Shown piece after piece: positions 26,955 to 35,835 of a stretch of 64,000 nucleotides of DNA; the stretch's first letter is position 1, and every line of letters begins with the position of its first letter. Position numbers and translations under genes: made by a program. The notes under the pieces were generated by a model. It was not told where the DNA came from. It saw only the letters and a list, made by a program, of their open reading frames with translations, and ran no database searches. The stretch is from Faecalibacterium hattorii (GTDB lineage: Bacteria; Bacillota; Clostridia; Oscillospirales; Ruminococcaceae): the NCBI RefSeq assembly GCF_003287455.1, contig NZ_PRLC01000002.1, positions 124,001 through 188,000 on the forward strand, given 5' to 3'.

Positions 26955-26981
26955 TTAGCACTCCATTTCTCTGAGTGCTAA
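26955..26981 (-). promoter_or_regulatory. CIRCE element (HrcA operator)
   Basis: Exact consensus TTAGCACTC, nine-base spacer, GAGTGCTAA, located just after the -10 box of the groES promoter. It indicates repression by HrcA, whose gene is not in the window. Confidence 0.97.
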
Positions 26982-26985
26982 GTGT

Positions 26986-27014
26986 ATTGTACTCATCTCG
27001 ACTGCAAAAATCAA
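26986..27014 (-). promoter_or_regulatory. groES-groEL promoter
   Basis: -35 TTGATT (27009-27014), 17-base spacer, -10 TACAAT (26986-26991) on the minus strand, immediately upstream of CIRCE. Confidence 0.85.
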
Positions 27015-27052
27015 GAGGTTTGCGGCATTTTTTTGTTAAGATTTTATGACAG

Positions 27053-27084
27053 AAAAGCGGCTCTTCTTGCGAAGAGCCGCTTTT
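27053..27084 (-). terminator. terminator after the lipid kinase
   Basis: Perfect 14-base arms (27053-27066 and 27071-27084) around a TTGC loop, with A and T runs in the stem ends. It sits two bases after the kinase stop codon and separates it from groES. Confidence 0.88.
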
Positions 27085-27086
27085 CA

Positions 27087-28067
27087 TCATACGACCGCGT
27101 GTTTTTTCAAAAATCTTTCGTAAGCCGGTTTCGGCAGGAGGATGCGGCCCGCCAGCGGCTGAAGGGCCGCCGTGACGGTATCGCAGGGGGCGCACTCGCC
27201 GTCAGCAGTCGCGACGATGGGGCCGCGGCCATCCACCGGGCGGAGGGCTACACATCTGGCGCGGCGGTAAATGAAGTACGGCTTTGCCTCCTCGGTCAAC
27301 TGGCCATGGGCAAAATGGCGGCCCTTCTTGTACATGCCCAGCAGCTTTGCAATGGTCAGCCGCCCGACTTTGCGGACAATGAAAACGTCCAGCCAGCCGT
27401 CATCCGGGACTGCTTCCGGCCCGGCGAGGAAACCGCCGCCGTAGGCCTTGCCGTTGCAGATGGCGCACATCAGGCAGTCCACCGTCAGCTCCTCGCCGTC
27501 GATGGTGAAGGTCAGCTTCCGGCCGATGTGTCCGCAGAGCTGCTCCACGATGGAGAGCAGATAGGCCACCTCACCGCCGCACAGCGGGATGCGCCGGAAC
27601 TTCGGGATGCCGTAGGCCACCTGTGCGTCCAGCCCCGCCGCGCAGATGGTAGCGGACAGGCCCAGATTCGTTTCCAGCAGGTCGATGGTCACTTCCCCGC
27701 CCGCAAGCTGGGCGTCAAGGTCGGCAAACTCCTCTTTCGTGCCGTAGGTGCGCAGGAAATCGTTGCCGCTGCCGTAGGGCAGACAGCCCACCGCCGCGTG
27801 GGGGAAGCCCTGCACGCCGGTCATGGCCTCCATAAAAGTGCCGTCGCCGCCCGCCGTGTAGATGCGGAGCGGCTCGCCGCTCTGGGCCGTCTCCTGTGCC
27901 GCCGCATGGGCCAGCTCCCGCGCGTGGCCCGCATATTCGGTCACACAGACCGTGTATTCTCCCTCTGCCAGCCCCGCGCGCCGGGCCGCCGCCTCGATCT
28001 GCGGGATGAGGGAAGCGGTGCAGTCCTGCTTGCCCGCCGCCGGGTTCAACAAAAACAATGTGCGCAT
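27087..28067 (-). CDS. diacylglycerol/lipid kinase family protein (YegS/DgkB-like)
   Basis: A 326-aa kinase of the DAGK catalytic family, which phosphorylates a membrane lipid with ATP. The N-terminal FLLNPAAGK, the nucleotide motif TAGGDGTFMEA near residue 75, and LPYGSGNDFLRTYG near residue 97 are typical. The C-terminal domain keeps the DDGWLDVFIV motif. AGGAGG precedes the ATG. It has its own promoter and terminator, so it is monocistronic. DgkB and YegS substrates differ and cannot be separated here. Confidence 0.9.
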   Translation of the reverse strand: MRTLFLLNPAAGKQDCTASLIPQIEAAARRAGLAEGEYTVCVTEYAGHARELAHAAAQETAQSGEPLRIYTAGGDGTFMEAMTGVQGFPHAAVGCLPYGSGNDFLRTYGTKEEFADLDAQLAGGEVTIDLLETNLGLSATICAAGLDAQVAYGIPKFRRIPLCGGEVAYLLSIVEQLCGHIGRKLTFTIDGEELTVDCLMCAICNGKAYGGGFLAGPEAVPDDGWLDVFIVRKVGRLTIAKLLGMYKKGRHFAHGQLTEEAKPYFIYRRARCVALRPVDGRGPIVATADGECAPCDTVTAALQPLAGRILLPKPAYERFLKKHAVV

Positions 28068-28096
28068 TGGCGTCCTCCTGAAATTCTTTTATCCTT

Positions 28097-28124
28097 ATGA
28101 TAACAGAATTCACAGGAGAATCAA
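28097..28124 (-). promoter_or_regulatory. promoter of the lipid kinase gene
   Basis: -35 TTGATT (28119-28124), 16-base spacer, -10 TATCAT (28097-28102) on the minus strand, about 30 bases before the start codon. Confidence 0.55.
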
Positions 28125-28136
28125 GTGCTTTCCCGA

Positions 28137-28256
28137 CAGGGTATCGGGTAGTTTCCCAAAGCAAGTGTCCGACGGGTGGGACCCTGTTGCCGAAGGCAAT
28201 AGGGCGGGGTATGGAATCCCCGTTTCACTTGCGTGGGAAAGCTACCCGATGCCCTG
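28137..28256. repeat. 120-bp multi-branched inverted-repeat element
   Basis: Thirty-one-base imperfect terminal arms (28137-28167 and 28226-28256) pair almost throughout. They enclose three further hairpins: GGGT-GGG-ACCC (28174-28184), a ten-base stem with arms CCCTGTTGCC/GGCAATAGGG (28182-28204, sharing bases with the first) and CGGGG/CCCCG (28205-28222). No T-run follows, so it is not an ordinary terminator. The right arm contains the last codons and the TAG stop of the Clp gene. It may be a structured RNA tail or a small palindromic mobile element. Confidence 0.75.
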
Positions 28257-30554
28257 CCCTACCGGCTCGATCGTTCCTTCCCGCAGCACAACGGAACCAT
28301 CTCCGGTGCAGTCCGCCGTCCAGTGCTGGCCGGTGTGAGCCGCCCCGGCGGCGATCTGGTCTGCGAGGGCCTGTTCCACGGCCCGGTCCACCTGCCGCCG
28401 CAGTTCACGGGCTCCGTAGGGCGACCGTGCCCGCGCCGCCAGCGCCGGGCCGACGCGTGGCGTGTGGGTGAGCTGGTAGCCGTTGTGGGCGGCCCGCTCC
28501 TCCAATTGGCCCAGCAGCTTTTCGGCAATGGCGCACAGGCTCTCATCGGCCAGCGGGCGGAAGACGATCAGCTCATCCAGCCGCCCCACCAGCTCCGGCC
28601 GAAACCACTTTTTTGCCTCTTCGATGGCCTGTGCCGACTGCTTTTCGAACAGCACCTCGCTGCCCGCCGCAAAGCCCAGCGGAGCGCTCTGCCCGGCCAA
28701 GAACCGCGCACCAAGGTTCGATGTCAGCAGGACGATGGTGTTTCGGAAATCGGCTTTGCGGCCCATGGCATCGGTGAGCTGGCCGTCCTCCAGAATCTGC
28801 AGCAGGATGTTCTGGATATCCGGGTGGGCCTTTTCGATCTCGTCGAAAAGAACGACGCTGTAAGGGCGGCGGCGGACGGCTTCGGTCAGCTGCCCGCCCT
28901 CGTCGTGGCCGAGGTAGCCCGGCGGCGCACCGAGGAGGCGGGCCGTGGTGTGCTGCTCCTGATACTCCGACATATCGAACTTGAGCAGAGCCTTCTCGCT
29001 GCCGAACCAACTGCGGGCCAGCGCCTTGGCCAGCGCGGTCTTGCCCACACCGGTGGGCCCCAGAAAGAGCAGCGCCCCGATGGGCCGGCCCGGCTCCCCC
29101 AGCCCGGTGCGGCTGCGGCGGATGGCACCGGCGACTGCCGCCACCGCCTTTTGCTGGCCGACGATCTCGGCGTTGAGGCGGGTTTCCAGTTTGTCCAGCC
29201 GATCGCGCTCCTTCTCCCCCACCCGCTCGGCGGGCACGCCGCTGGCCTGTGCGACCACATGGGCGATCTCTTCCCGCGTCAGCGTGGGGTTCGTGATGCC
29301 CTCCCGCTCGGCCCGGATGCGGGCGGCGGCACAGGCTTCGTCCACAAGGTCGATGGCCTTATCGGGCAGACACCGCCCCGGCAGATACCGCACCGACAGT
29401 TCCACCGCCTCCCGCAGCGTCTCGGCGGGCAGACGCACATTGTGATACCGCTCGTACCGGGGAGCCAGCCCTTCCAGAATGGCGGCGGCCTGTTCCGGGG
29501 TAGGCTCTTCGATCTGCACCCGGCCAAACCGGCGCTCCAGCGCGGCATCCTTCTGGATGTGGCTGCGAAACTCCTGATTCGTCGTGGCACCGATCATTTG
29601 CAGCTCGCCCCGCGCCAGCACCGGCTTTAAGATGCTGGCCGCGTCGATGGCGCCTTCCGCCGCCCCGGCTCCGACGATGGTGTGGAATTCGTCCACGAAC
29701 AGGATGGCGGAACCATCCCGCACCAGCTCTTCGAGCAGGTTCTTGAACCGTTCCTCAAAGTCGCCCCGGTACTTCGTGCCCGCCACAAGGCTGGCCATAT
29801 CCAGCGCCAGCAGCCGTCGGCCTTGGAGCATCCGGGGCACCTCGTGGGCGGCAATGCGCTGCGCCAGCCCTTCGGCCAGCGCGGTCTTGCCCACGCCCGG
29901 CTCCCCCACAAGGCAGGGGTTGTTCTTCTGGCGGCGACACAAAATTTCCACCATCCGATCCAGCTCCTTTTCCCGGCAGAAGACCGGGTCCAGCTCACCA
30001 TCGGCGGCGCGGCGGGTCAGGTCACGGCAGTATTTGTCGCTGGCGCGGCTGCCGCGGGGCATAGCCGAAGCGCGGGGCTGGCTGGGCAGGATGAACTGAC
30101 CCGAAAGCTGGCGGCACTCCCGCACGGCCTCGGTGAGTTGGACCCCCATAGACGCCAGCAGCACCCCGGCAGCGCAGTCGGTATCCTCCAGCATGGCGCA
30201 GAGCAGGTGTTCCGGTTCTGCGCGGGACTGGTGGGCGTTCTGCGCCCCAATGAGAGCATAGTCCATGGCGCGGCGCAGGTCCGGAGCCATCGCATGACGG
30301 TCGAGATGCTGCGCCGGGCCGCTGCGTTCCTCGGCCAGCTGCCGCCGCACGGCCAGCTCGGTGATGTTCTTTCCGGCCAAGAACCGCCCGGCAGCCCCAT
30401 GGTCGATTTGGAGCATTGCCAGCAAAAGATGCCCTGTATCGGCTTTTTTGCAGCCGAAGCCGCCCGCCAGCTCCACCGCCTCGTCCAGCAACAGCCCCGC
30501 CTCCCGCGAAAAGCCCTTGTATCTGCCCATGCCGAATGCTTCCCAAATGCTCAT
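28242..30554 (-). CDS. ClpA/ClpC-type AAA+ unfoldase subunit
   Basis: A 770-aa double-ring ATPase that unfolds proteins for ClpP. It has two N-domain repeats (residues about 10-150) and AAA1 with Walker A GEPGVGKT near 217 and Walker B ILFVDEFH. A short middle region without a full M-domain or UVR motif follows, then AAA2 with GPTGVGKT near 500 and VVLFDEIEKAHPD. A ClpP-binding loop LGF is near 627. The short middle makes it ClpA-like; Firmicute context favours a ClpC relative. The ATG at 30554 follows AAGGAG. The stop codon lies inside a large inverted repeat, and no ctsR, mcsA or mcsB is adjacent. Confidence 0.92.
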   Translation of the reverse strand: MSIWEAFGMGRYKGFSREAGLLLDEAVELAGGFGCKKADTGHLLLAMLQIDHGAAGRFLAGKNITELAVRRQLAEERSGPAQHLDRHAMAPDLRRAMDYALIGAQNAHQSRAEPEHLLCAMLEDTDCAAGVLLASMGVQLTEAVRECRQLSGQFILPSQPRASAMPRGSRASDKYCRDLTRRAADGELDPVFCREKELDRMVEILCRRQKNNPCLVGEPGVGKTALAEGLAQRIAAHEVPRMLQGRRLLALDMASLVAGTKYRGDFEERFKNLLEELVRDGSAILFVDEFHTIVGAGAAEGAIDAASILKPVLARGELQMIGATTNQEFRSHIQKDAALERRFGRVQIEEPTPEQAAAILEGLAPRYERYHNVRLPAETLREAVELSVRYLPGRCLPDKAIDLVDEACAAARIRAEREGITNPTLTREEIAHVVAQASGVPAERVGEKERDRLDKLETRLNAEIVGQQKAVAAVAGAIRRSRTGLGEPGRPIGALLFLGPTGVGKTALAKALARSWFGSEKALLKFDMSEYQEQHTTARLLGAPPGYLGHDEGGQLTEAVRRRPYSVVLFDEIEKAHPDIQNILLQILEDGQLTDAMGRKADFRNTIVLLTSNLGARFLAGQSAPLGFAAGSEVLFEKQSAQAIEEAKKWFRPELVGRLDELIVFRPLADESLCAIAEKLLGQLEERAAHNGYQLTHTPRVGPALAARARSPYGARELRRQVDRAVEQALADQIAAGAAHTGQHWTADCTGDGSVVLREGTIEPVGQGIG

Positions 30555-30621
30555 TTGTCTGCTCCTTGCTGTTTAATCCTATACAGCAGAAGTATAGACT
30601 GACCGGAGAGAAAAAAATCAA

Positions 30622-30657
30622 CAAAAAAGCCGAACCACACAAAACGTGCAATTCGGC
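30622..30657 (-). terminator. terminator after the TSCPD gene
   Basis: Outer arms GCCGAA (30629-30634) and TTCGGC (30652-30657), with a further weak inner stem, followed on the minus strand by six T. Confidence 0.75.
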
Positions 30658-30676
30658 AGGGGTGCGATTTTTGGGG

Positions 30677-30937
30677 TTACAGCTCAGCCAGCGCCTTTTT
30701 CAGGTTCTTGGCGATCTGGTCGGGGCAGCTGGTGGGGCGGGGGCCGCAGGTGGTGCCCTCCATCCGCTCGATGGCGTCCTCGGCCTTCATGCCCTTCAGC
30801 AGACGGCTGATGCCCTTCAGGTTGCCATTGCAGCCGCCGACGACCTCGATGGATTCAATGGTGTGATCCTCGTTCAGGACGATCTTGGTCAGCTTTGAGC
30901 AGGTGCCCACGTTGGGAAACTCAAACGATTTGCTCAT
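30677..30937 (-). CDS. TSCPD domain protein (TIGR03905 type)
   Basis: An 86-aa protein named for its C-terminal TSCPD motif (GPRPTSCPDQIAKNLKKAL). The core VGGCNGNLKGISRLLKGM and TTCGPRP carries the conserved Cys residues; similar domains occur at the C-terminus of adenosylcobalamin-dependent ribonucleotide reductases. The ORF is open 61 codons upstream into the PHP gene, but the ATG at 30937 fits the family. The promoter is not obvious; it may be cotranscribed with the PHP gene 40 bases upstream. Its function as a free protein is unknown. Confidence 0.85.
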   Translation of the reverse strand: MSKSFEFPNVGTCSKLTKIVLNEDHTIESIEVVGGCNGNLKGISRLLKGMKAEDAIERMEGTTCGPRPTSCPDQIAKNLKKALAEL

Positions 30938-30977
30938 TTCGGTACATCCTCTCTTTTTCTTGAGTTTTTTCATTATA

Positions 30978-31826
30978 CTATTTTTTCCGTTTGTGTGCAA
31001 GTTCCTCGATCCGGGCGATCTGGTCGTCCGGCGTGGTGCAGGTGCCGACAGGATGGACCTTTTTGTGGTTGGCCCCGTGGAAATCGGTGCCGCCGGTGCG
31101 GATGAGGCCGTACTGCTCACACAGGGCGATGCACTCGGCGCGGTCTTCGGGGCTGTTGCTGGGGTGATCGATCTCGATGCCGTCCACCATTCCCTCTTTC
31201 ACCAGCTCCCGCAGCAGCGGCATACTCTTGTACACGGTGGGGTGGGCAAACACGACGACAGCCCCCGCCGCCTTGGCCGTGGCCAGCACTTCCTGCACCG
31301 GAATATATTCCGGCGAGTGGAGCACGACGCCCCGCGGGTTCCAGCCGAACAGGTAGTGGTAGGTCTCGCCGTAGATGCTGTCGGCCAGCCCCAGTTCCCG
31401 CAGCGCCTGCATAATGCCGCTTTTGTAAAGCACGCCGCTGTCCTTGGCGTATTCCAGCGCCTGTTCGGTGCGGAACTGGGGGTAGATGGCCTCGATCTCC
31501 CGTGCGCTCTGCAAGCAGCACTCGTTCCGGCGCTGGCGCATGAGATCGCAGTGGCGGCGCAGGGCCGGGCTCTCCGGGTCGGGCCAGAAGGCCAGCAGAT
31601 GCACCCGGTGCTGGCGCTCGTAGTCGTAGCCGGTCAGCTCGGTGGCCGGGATGAGTTTTACGCCGTCCTGTGTGGGGTGGTCGTAACCGTATTGGACGCT
31701 GAGCAGCGTGTCGTGGTCGGAGATGGCCATAGTATCCAGCCCCACCCGCGCTGCGAGGACGGGCAGACGCTGGATGGGGACGGAGCCATCGGAACAGGTC
31801 GAGTGGTTATGCAGATCGCCGGGCAT
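30978..31826 (-). CDS. PHP-domain phosphoesterase
   Basis: A 282-aa metal-dependent phosphoesterase of the PHP superfamily. The four motifs are present: DLHNHSTCSDG at residue 4, AISDHDTL near 34, the VVFAHP block near 195 and TGGTDFHGANH near 248. Relatives (YciV/TrpH type) act on 3',5'-nucleoside bisphosphates or short RNAs; the substrate here is inferred only. The ATG at 31826 follows TTGGAGG and gives the exact family start MPGDLHNHS. It is separated from aconitase upstream by a terminator. Confidence 0.88.
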   Translation of the reverse strand: MPGDLHNHSTCSDGSVPIQRLPVLAARVGLDTMAISDHDTLLSVQYGYDHPTQDGVKLIPATELTGYDYERQHRVHLLAFWPDPESPALRRHCDLMRQRRNECCLQSAREIEAIYPQFRTEQALEYAKDSGVLYKSGIMQALRELGLADSIYGETYHYLFGWNPRGVVLHSPEYIPVQEVLATAKAAGAVVVFAHPTVYKSMPLLRELVKEGMVDGIEIDHPSNSPEDRAECIALCEQYGLIRTGGTDFHGANHKKVHPVGTCTTPDDQIARIEELAHKRKK

Positions 31827-31842
31827 TTTCTTTCCTCCAAGA

Positions 31843-31888
31843 AAGCCCAAAAAGCATTCGTCTCAAAAGGGCGAATGCTTTTGGGCTT
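31843..31888 (-). terminator. terminator after aconitase
   Basis: Seventeen to eighteen-base arms (31843-31860 and 31872-31888) with an 11-base loop, four bases after the aconitase stop. The T-tract is stronger on the plus strand (TTATTTTT), so it may work both ways. Confidence 0.7.
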
Positions 31889-31892
31889 ATTT

Positions 31893-34169
31893 TTAGTGTT
31901 TGTAGAAATTGATGAGGCAGCCGTCGGCCAGAATCTGACGTTCATCGGCCGTCAGCGGTGCCATATAGAGGGCAAAGGGCTTGACTTCCTCCCCCAGCAC
32001 ATAGGCCGGGATGTTCTGCAGATCGCCCTTGAGCACCTCACGGATGTTCGGGATGAGGATGTAATCCCCCAGCCCGAAGGGCGTTGCCCCGGCCAGCTGG
32101 AAGGGCAGCATTCCCCAGTTGATGAGGTTGGAGCGGTAGCGCTTGGTGGCGTACTCCACCGCGATATTCGCCCCAGCCCCCAGCACGCGCTGGCAGGACG
32201 CCGCCTGTTCGCGGGCGGAGCCGTCGCCGGGCTTGACCGCGAAGATGGTAGACGAAAGCTGGATATCGTTCCACGTCAGCTTTTCACAGCCGGGCACAGC
32301 GTGAACTTTTTCCAGCAGGGCGGCGTCTCCGTTCCCGGCGCGGCGGGCGGCTTCCTCGGCCTGAACGGCCTTGGCGCGGCCCACGTAGGCCGGGTCCTTG
32401 CGGCTGAGGGTGAACTCGGCCAGACCCAAGGGGTTGGAACGGTAAGAGGACGTCTCGCCGGAGGGAATGAGCTCATCGGTGGTGGTCACAGGGTCGGTGA
32501 TGTAGGACGCCACCTTCAGCAGCAGATTGTCCCCCAGCGGAGCGATCTCCGGCCAATCCTTGATGTTGGGGCCGAACTTGAGCAGAGCGTCGTAGTCGCC
32601 GTGGCCAAAACCCTGATACACGCGGGTGTCGTAGCTGGAAGCATCGTAGTGGTACTCCGGCACGGTGGGGTCATAGTCGATGGCGGTGGCCGGGGTCAGG
32701 ATGCCGCCGTTGGCCGTGGTGGCCGCAATGCTGCGGGCATCCATCAAAGCCACGCCGGAAAGCTGGCCGCTGCCGGGCTTGGAGCCCTCACGGCTGGGGA
32801 AGTTGCGGGTGGTGTGGCGGATGGACAGCGCTCCATTGGCGGGTACATCACCCGCGCCGAAGCAGGGGCCGCAGAAGGCGGTGCGGATGGTGGCACCGCT
32901 GGCCATCAGGTCGGTGAGGACACCGGTACGGGCCAGTTCCATCATGATGGGCTGGCTGCCGGGGTAAACGCTGAGGGCGTAGTCGCCGCAGCCGCCGGTA
33001 TGGCCCTTGAGGATGGCGGCGGCCTCATAGATGCTGTCGAACAGACCGCCCGCGCAGCCCGCAATGACGCCCTGATCCACCCGGAGCTTTCCGTTTTCGA
33101 TCTTGCTGCACAGATCCAGCTTGACGTCCTTCCGGCCCACAAGCTTCTGGACATTCTCCTCACAGTCGTGGAGGATGTCGCAGAGGTTGGCGTTCAGCTC
33201 CTCGATGGTGAAGGCATTCGAGGGGTGCATCGGCAGCGCAATCATCGGGCGGATCTTCGAAAGATCCACGCTCACCACGCCGTCATAATAGGCAAGGTCT
33301 GCGGGTCTCAAGGGCTTGTAGTCCCCTGCCCGGCCATGGACCGTGAGGAAGGTCTTGGTCTTCTCGTCTGTCTCCCAGATGGAGGACAGGCAAGTGGTCT
33401 CGGTGGTCATGGCGTCGATGGCGTTGCGGGTATCCTGCCGCAGGGAGGCGATGCCGGGGCCGACGAACTCCATCACCTTGTTCTTGACGTAGCCGCTCTT
33501 GAACAGCTCGCCCACCAAGGCGATGGCCACATCGTGGGGACCGCAGCCGGCAGGCAGAGAGCCGGTCAGGTAGATGGCCACCACACCGGGGCGGGCCACA
33601 TCATAGGTGCGTCCCAGAAGCTGTTTTGCCAGCTCGCCGCCGCCCTCGCCGATGGCCATGGTGCCCAGCGCGCCGTAGCGGGTGTGGGAGTCGGAGCCGA
33701 GGATCATCTTGCCGCAGCCCGCGAACCGCTCCCGCATATACTGGTGGATGACGGCGAGGTGGGGCGGCACGAAGATGCCGCCGTATTTCTTCGCGGCGGA
33801 CAGGCCGAAGCGGTGGTCATCCTCGTTGATGGTGCCGCCCACCGCGCACAAACTGTTGTGGCAGTTGGTGAGCACATACGGGATGGGAAACTTTTCCAGA
33901 CCCGACGCGCGGGCCGTCTGGATGATGCCAACGAACGTGATGTCGTGGCTGGCCATGGCGTCGAACTTGATCTTCAGGTTCTCGTCGTCGCCGCTGGTAT
34001 TGTGTGCCGTCAGGATGCCATAGGCCATGGTGCCCTTGTAGGCTTCTGCCGCAGCGGCGGCGTCAATCCCCTGTGCGGCCAGCGCCGCCGGGGCGTCTGC
34101 ATCTGCTTGGACCCACTGGCCGCGCAGATAGTATGCGCCGCCCGTGCTGCATTTGATCGATTCCAACAT
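31893..34169 (-). CDS. aconitate hydratase
   Basis: A 758-aa single-polypeptide aconitase that interconverts citrate and isocitrate with a [4Fe-4S] cluster. Motifs visible are [20 protein letters not shown] near residue 160, the cluster cysteines in [10 protein letters not shown] and [21 protein letters not shown], and the swivel-domain end with [13 protein letters not shown]. The length fits the bacterial mitochondrial-like group. The frame opens 11 codons earlier, but the ATG at 34169 is chosen after GCGAAGGA. In a fermentative organism it would serve the oxidative half-branch to 2-oxoglutarate and glutamate. A structured GC-rich leader precedes it. Confidence 0.93.
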   Translation of the reverse strand: MLESIKCSTGGAYYLRGQWVQADADAPAALAAQGIDAAAAAEAYKGTMAYGILTAHNTSGDDENLKIKFDAMASHDITFVGIIQTARASGLEKFPIPYVLTNCHNSLCAVGGTINEDDHRFGLSAAKKYGGIFVPPHLAVIHQYMRERFAGCGKMILGSDSHTRYGALGTMAIGEGGGELAKQLLGRTYDVARPGVVAIYLTGSLPAGCGPHDVAIALVGELFKSGYVKNKVMEFVGPGIASLRQDTRNAIDAMTTETTCLSSIWETDEKTKTFLTVHGRAGDYKPLRPADLAYYDGVVSVDLSKIRPMIALPMHPSNAFTIEELNANLCDILHDCEENVQKLVGRKDVKLDLCSKIENGKLRVDQGVIAGCAGGLFDSIYEAAAILKGHTGGCGDYALSVYPGSQPIMMELARTGVLTDLMASGATIRTAFCGPCFGAGDVPANGALSIRHTTRNFPSREGSKPGSGQLSGVALMDARSIAATTANGGILTPATAIDYDPTVPEYHYDASSYDTRVYQGFGHGDYDALLKFGPNIKDWPEIAPLGDNLLLKVASYITDPVTTTDELIPSGETSSYRSNPLGLAEFTLSRKDPAYVGRAKAVQAEEAARRAGNGDAALLEKVHAVPGCEKLTWNDIQLSSTIFAVKPGDGSAREQAASCQRVLGAGANIAVEYATKRYRSNLINWGMLPFQLAGATPFGLGDYILIPNIREVLKGDLQNIPAYVLGEEVKPFALYMAPLTADERQILADGCLINFYKH

Positions 34170-34276
34170 ATTCCTTCGCCTCTCTCTATCAGATTGGGGC
34201 ATTTCCCCGGCTTTCCCTGCGGATGCCCCGGAGCCGGAGACCCTTACACCGCGGCCCCGCGCTCCCTATAGGTTTT

Positions 34277-34282
34277 AGTATA
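34277..34282 (-). promoter_or_regulatory. extended -10 box upstream of aconitase
   Basis: On the minus strand TATACT is preceded by TGC, the extended -10 form. There is no convincing -35. The transcript would have a leader of about 105 bases with a GGGGCAT/ATGCCCC hairpin at 34196-34229. Confidence 0.45.
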
Positions 34283-34478
34283 GCACGAGCAAAAGGAAAG
34301 GAAAAGCACTTTTCCAGATTGAATTGCGAAAGCGAACGGCAAAAAAGTCACCTCTTCGCTTTCAAAAATCAACAAAATTCATCTTTCCGCTTCTGGCCGG
34401 TGCCAAAACATCCGAAAATCCGCTCCAGATCGAGCTGGTGAAAGCCGAAATTGCAACGTTCTGGAAGTAAGCCAAAAG

Positions 34479-34513
34479 AGTGCTCCGCCAAAGACAGCGG
34501 AGCACTTCTTTTT
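34479..34513. terminator. bidirectional terminator downstream of lysC
   Basis: Perfect ten-base arms AGTGCTCCGC and GCGGAGCACT (34479-34488, 34497-34506), with TCTTTTT on the plus side and TCTTTT on the minus side. It would end lysC transcripts. Confidence 0.8.
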
Positions 34514-34579
34514 ACGATGGTTCAAGCGTTCAGCGTTTCCCACAGCCAAGACCGGCTTGCCAAGAGCGCCTGAGAAGGC

Positions 34580-35776
34580 TTAATCGAACAGCATATCGTG
34601 GATGGCGCTGACAGCCTTATCGGCGTCGTCGCGGTCGATGATGCAGGAGATCTTGATCTCACTGGTGGAGATCATCTTGATGTTGATGTTGTTGTTGGAC
34701 ATAGCCTCAAACATCTTGGAAGCAACGCCGCTGTGGCTCTGCATACCGGCACCCACGATGGAGACCTTGGCGCAGGTGGTGTCCACGCTGACGTCGGCGT
34801 AATGAGCGCTTTCCTTCAGGACACGCAGAGCGGTCTCTGCCTCGCCCTGTGCGCAGGTGAAGGAGATATCCTTCTTGCCGTCGCGGCCGGTGGACTGCAG
34901 AATGATGTCCACGTTGATGTTCTTCTGGGCCAGCAGACCGAAGATCTTGAAGCTCGTGCCCGGCTCATCGGGAACATTCAGAATCGTAATAACAGCAACG
35001 TCGGTGTCCTTTGCGACGCCCTTGATCAGCATACCTTCCATTTTTGCAACCTCCTTGACGACCGTACCCGGAACAGGGTTCAGGCTGGAAAGCACTTCCA
35101 GCTCCACGTTATACTTTTTAGCCAGCTCCACGCTGCGGTTGTTCAGCACCTGTGCGCCGAGGGATGCCAGTTCCAGCATCTCGTCGAAGGTGATCTCCTG
35201 CAGCTTGCGGGTGTTGCGCACCTTGCGCGGGTCGGCGGTGTAAACGCCCTCCACATCGGTGAAGATCTGGCAGCGGTCCGCGTGCAGAGCCGCCGCAATG
35301 GCGACCGCACTGGTATCGGAGCCGCCGCGGCCCAGCGTGGTGATGTCGTCCAGCTTGTTCAGGCCTTGGAAGCCCGCCACGACCACCACGCGGTTGCGCT
35401 CCAGCTCAGAGGAGATGCGCTCCGTCTCCAGCCGGGTGATGCGGGCCTTGGTGTAGGCACGGTCGGTGCGGAAGCCTGCCTGCCAGCCGGTCAGGCTGAT
35501 GGCATGGCAGCCGATCTCGTTCAGGGCCATGGACAGCAGCGAGATGCTGATCTGCTCGCCGGTGGCCAGCAGCATATCCATCTCACGGGCCGACGGGTCA
35601 TGGCTGATCTCCGCCGCCTTTGCGATCAGGTCGTCGGTGGTGTCGCCCTGTGCGGACACCACGACCACCACGTCATTGCCTGCGTTGTGGGTATTGGCCA
35701 CGATGCGGGCCACGTTGAAAATACGGTCACGGTCCTTCACGGAAGAACCGCCGAACTTCTGTACGATCAACGCCAT
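34580..35776 (-). CDS. lysC: aspartate kinase
   Basis: The first enzyme of the aspartate family pathway (Lys, Thr, Met), 398 aa. It has a kinase domain with KFGGSSVKD at residue 7, the GRGGSDTSAVAIAAAL loop and the DVEGVYTADPR motif. Two C-terminal ACT domains (from about residue 255) allow feedback control by amino acids. It is the last gene of an operon with an ACT protein, hom and thrB, so threonine supply is the main output. The diaminopimelate branch enzyme LysA is elsewhere in the window. Confidence 0.97.
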   Translation of the reverse strand: MALIVQKFGGSSVKDRDRIFNVARIVANTHNAGNDVVVVVSAQGDTTDDLIAKAAEISHDPSAREMDMLLATGEQISISLLSMALNEIGCHAISLTGWQAGFRTDRAYTKARITRLETERISSELERNRVVVVAGFQGLNKLDDITTLGRGGSDTSAVAIAAALHADRCQIFTDVEGVYTADPRKVRNTRKLQEITFDEMLELASLGAQVLNNRSVELAKKYNVELEVLSSLNPVPGTVVKEVAKMEGMLIKGVAKDTDVAVITILNVPDEPGTSFKIFGLLAQKNINVDIILQSTGRDGKKDISFTCAQGEAETALRVLKESAHYADVSVDTTCAKVSIVGAGMQSHSGVASKMFEAMSNNNINIKMISTSEIKISCIIDRDDADKAVSAIHDMLFD

Positions 35777-35835
35777 AGTTTGTCACTCTCCTCTTTTTCT
35801 GCCCTGCCGCTTTTGCGCAGGGAGTACGCCTTATA

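Larger units (their letters stand above)
34170..34579. other. 410-bp intergenic region between aconitase and lysC
   Basis: It contains the aconitase leader: a hairpin with arms GGGGCAT/ATGCCCC at 34196-34229 and an extended -10 box at 34277-34282. An AT-richer stretch at 34320-34470 may be the decayed 3' end of a plus-strand gene. The terminator is at 34479-34513. No complete gene is seen. Confidence 0.6.

Noticed and set aside
30885-34271. 1128-codon plus-strand open frame opposite the PHP and aconitase genes
   Set aside because: It spans two real minus-strand genes and their intergenic terminator, with a composition typical of antisense shadows.
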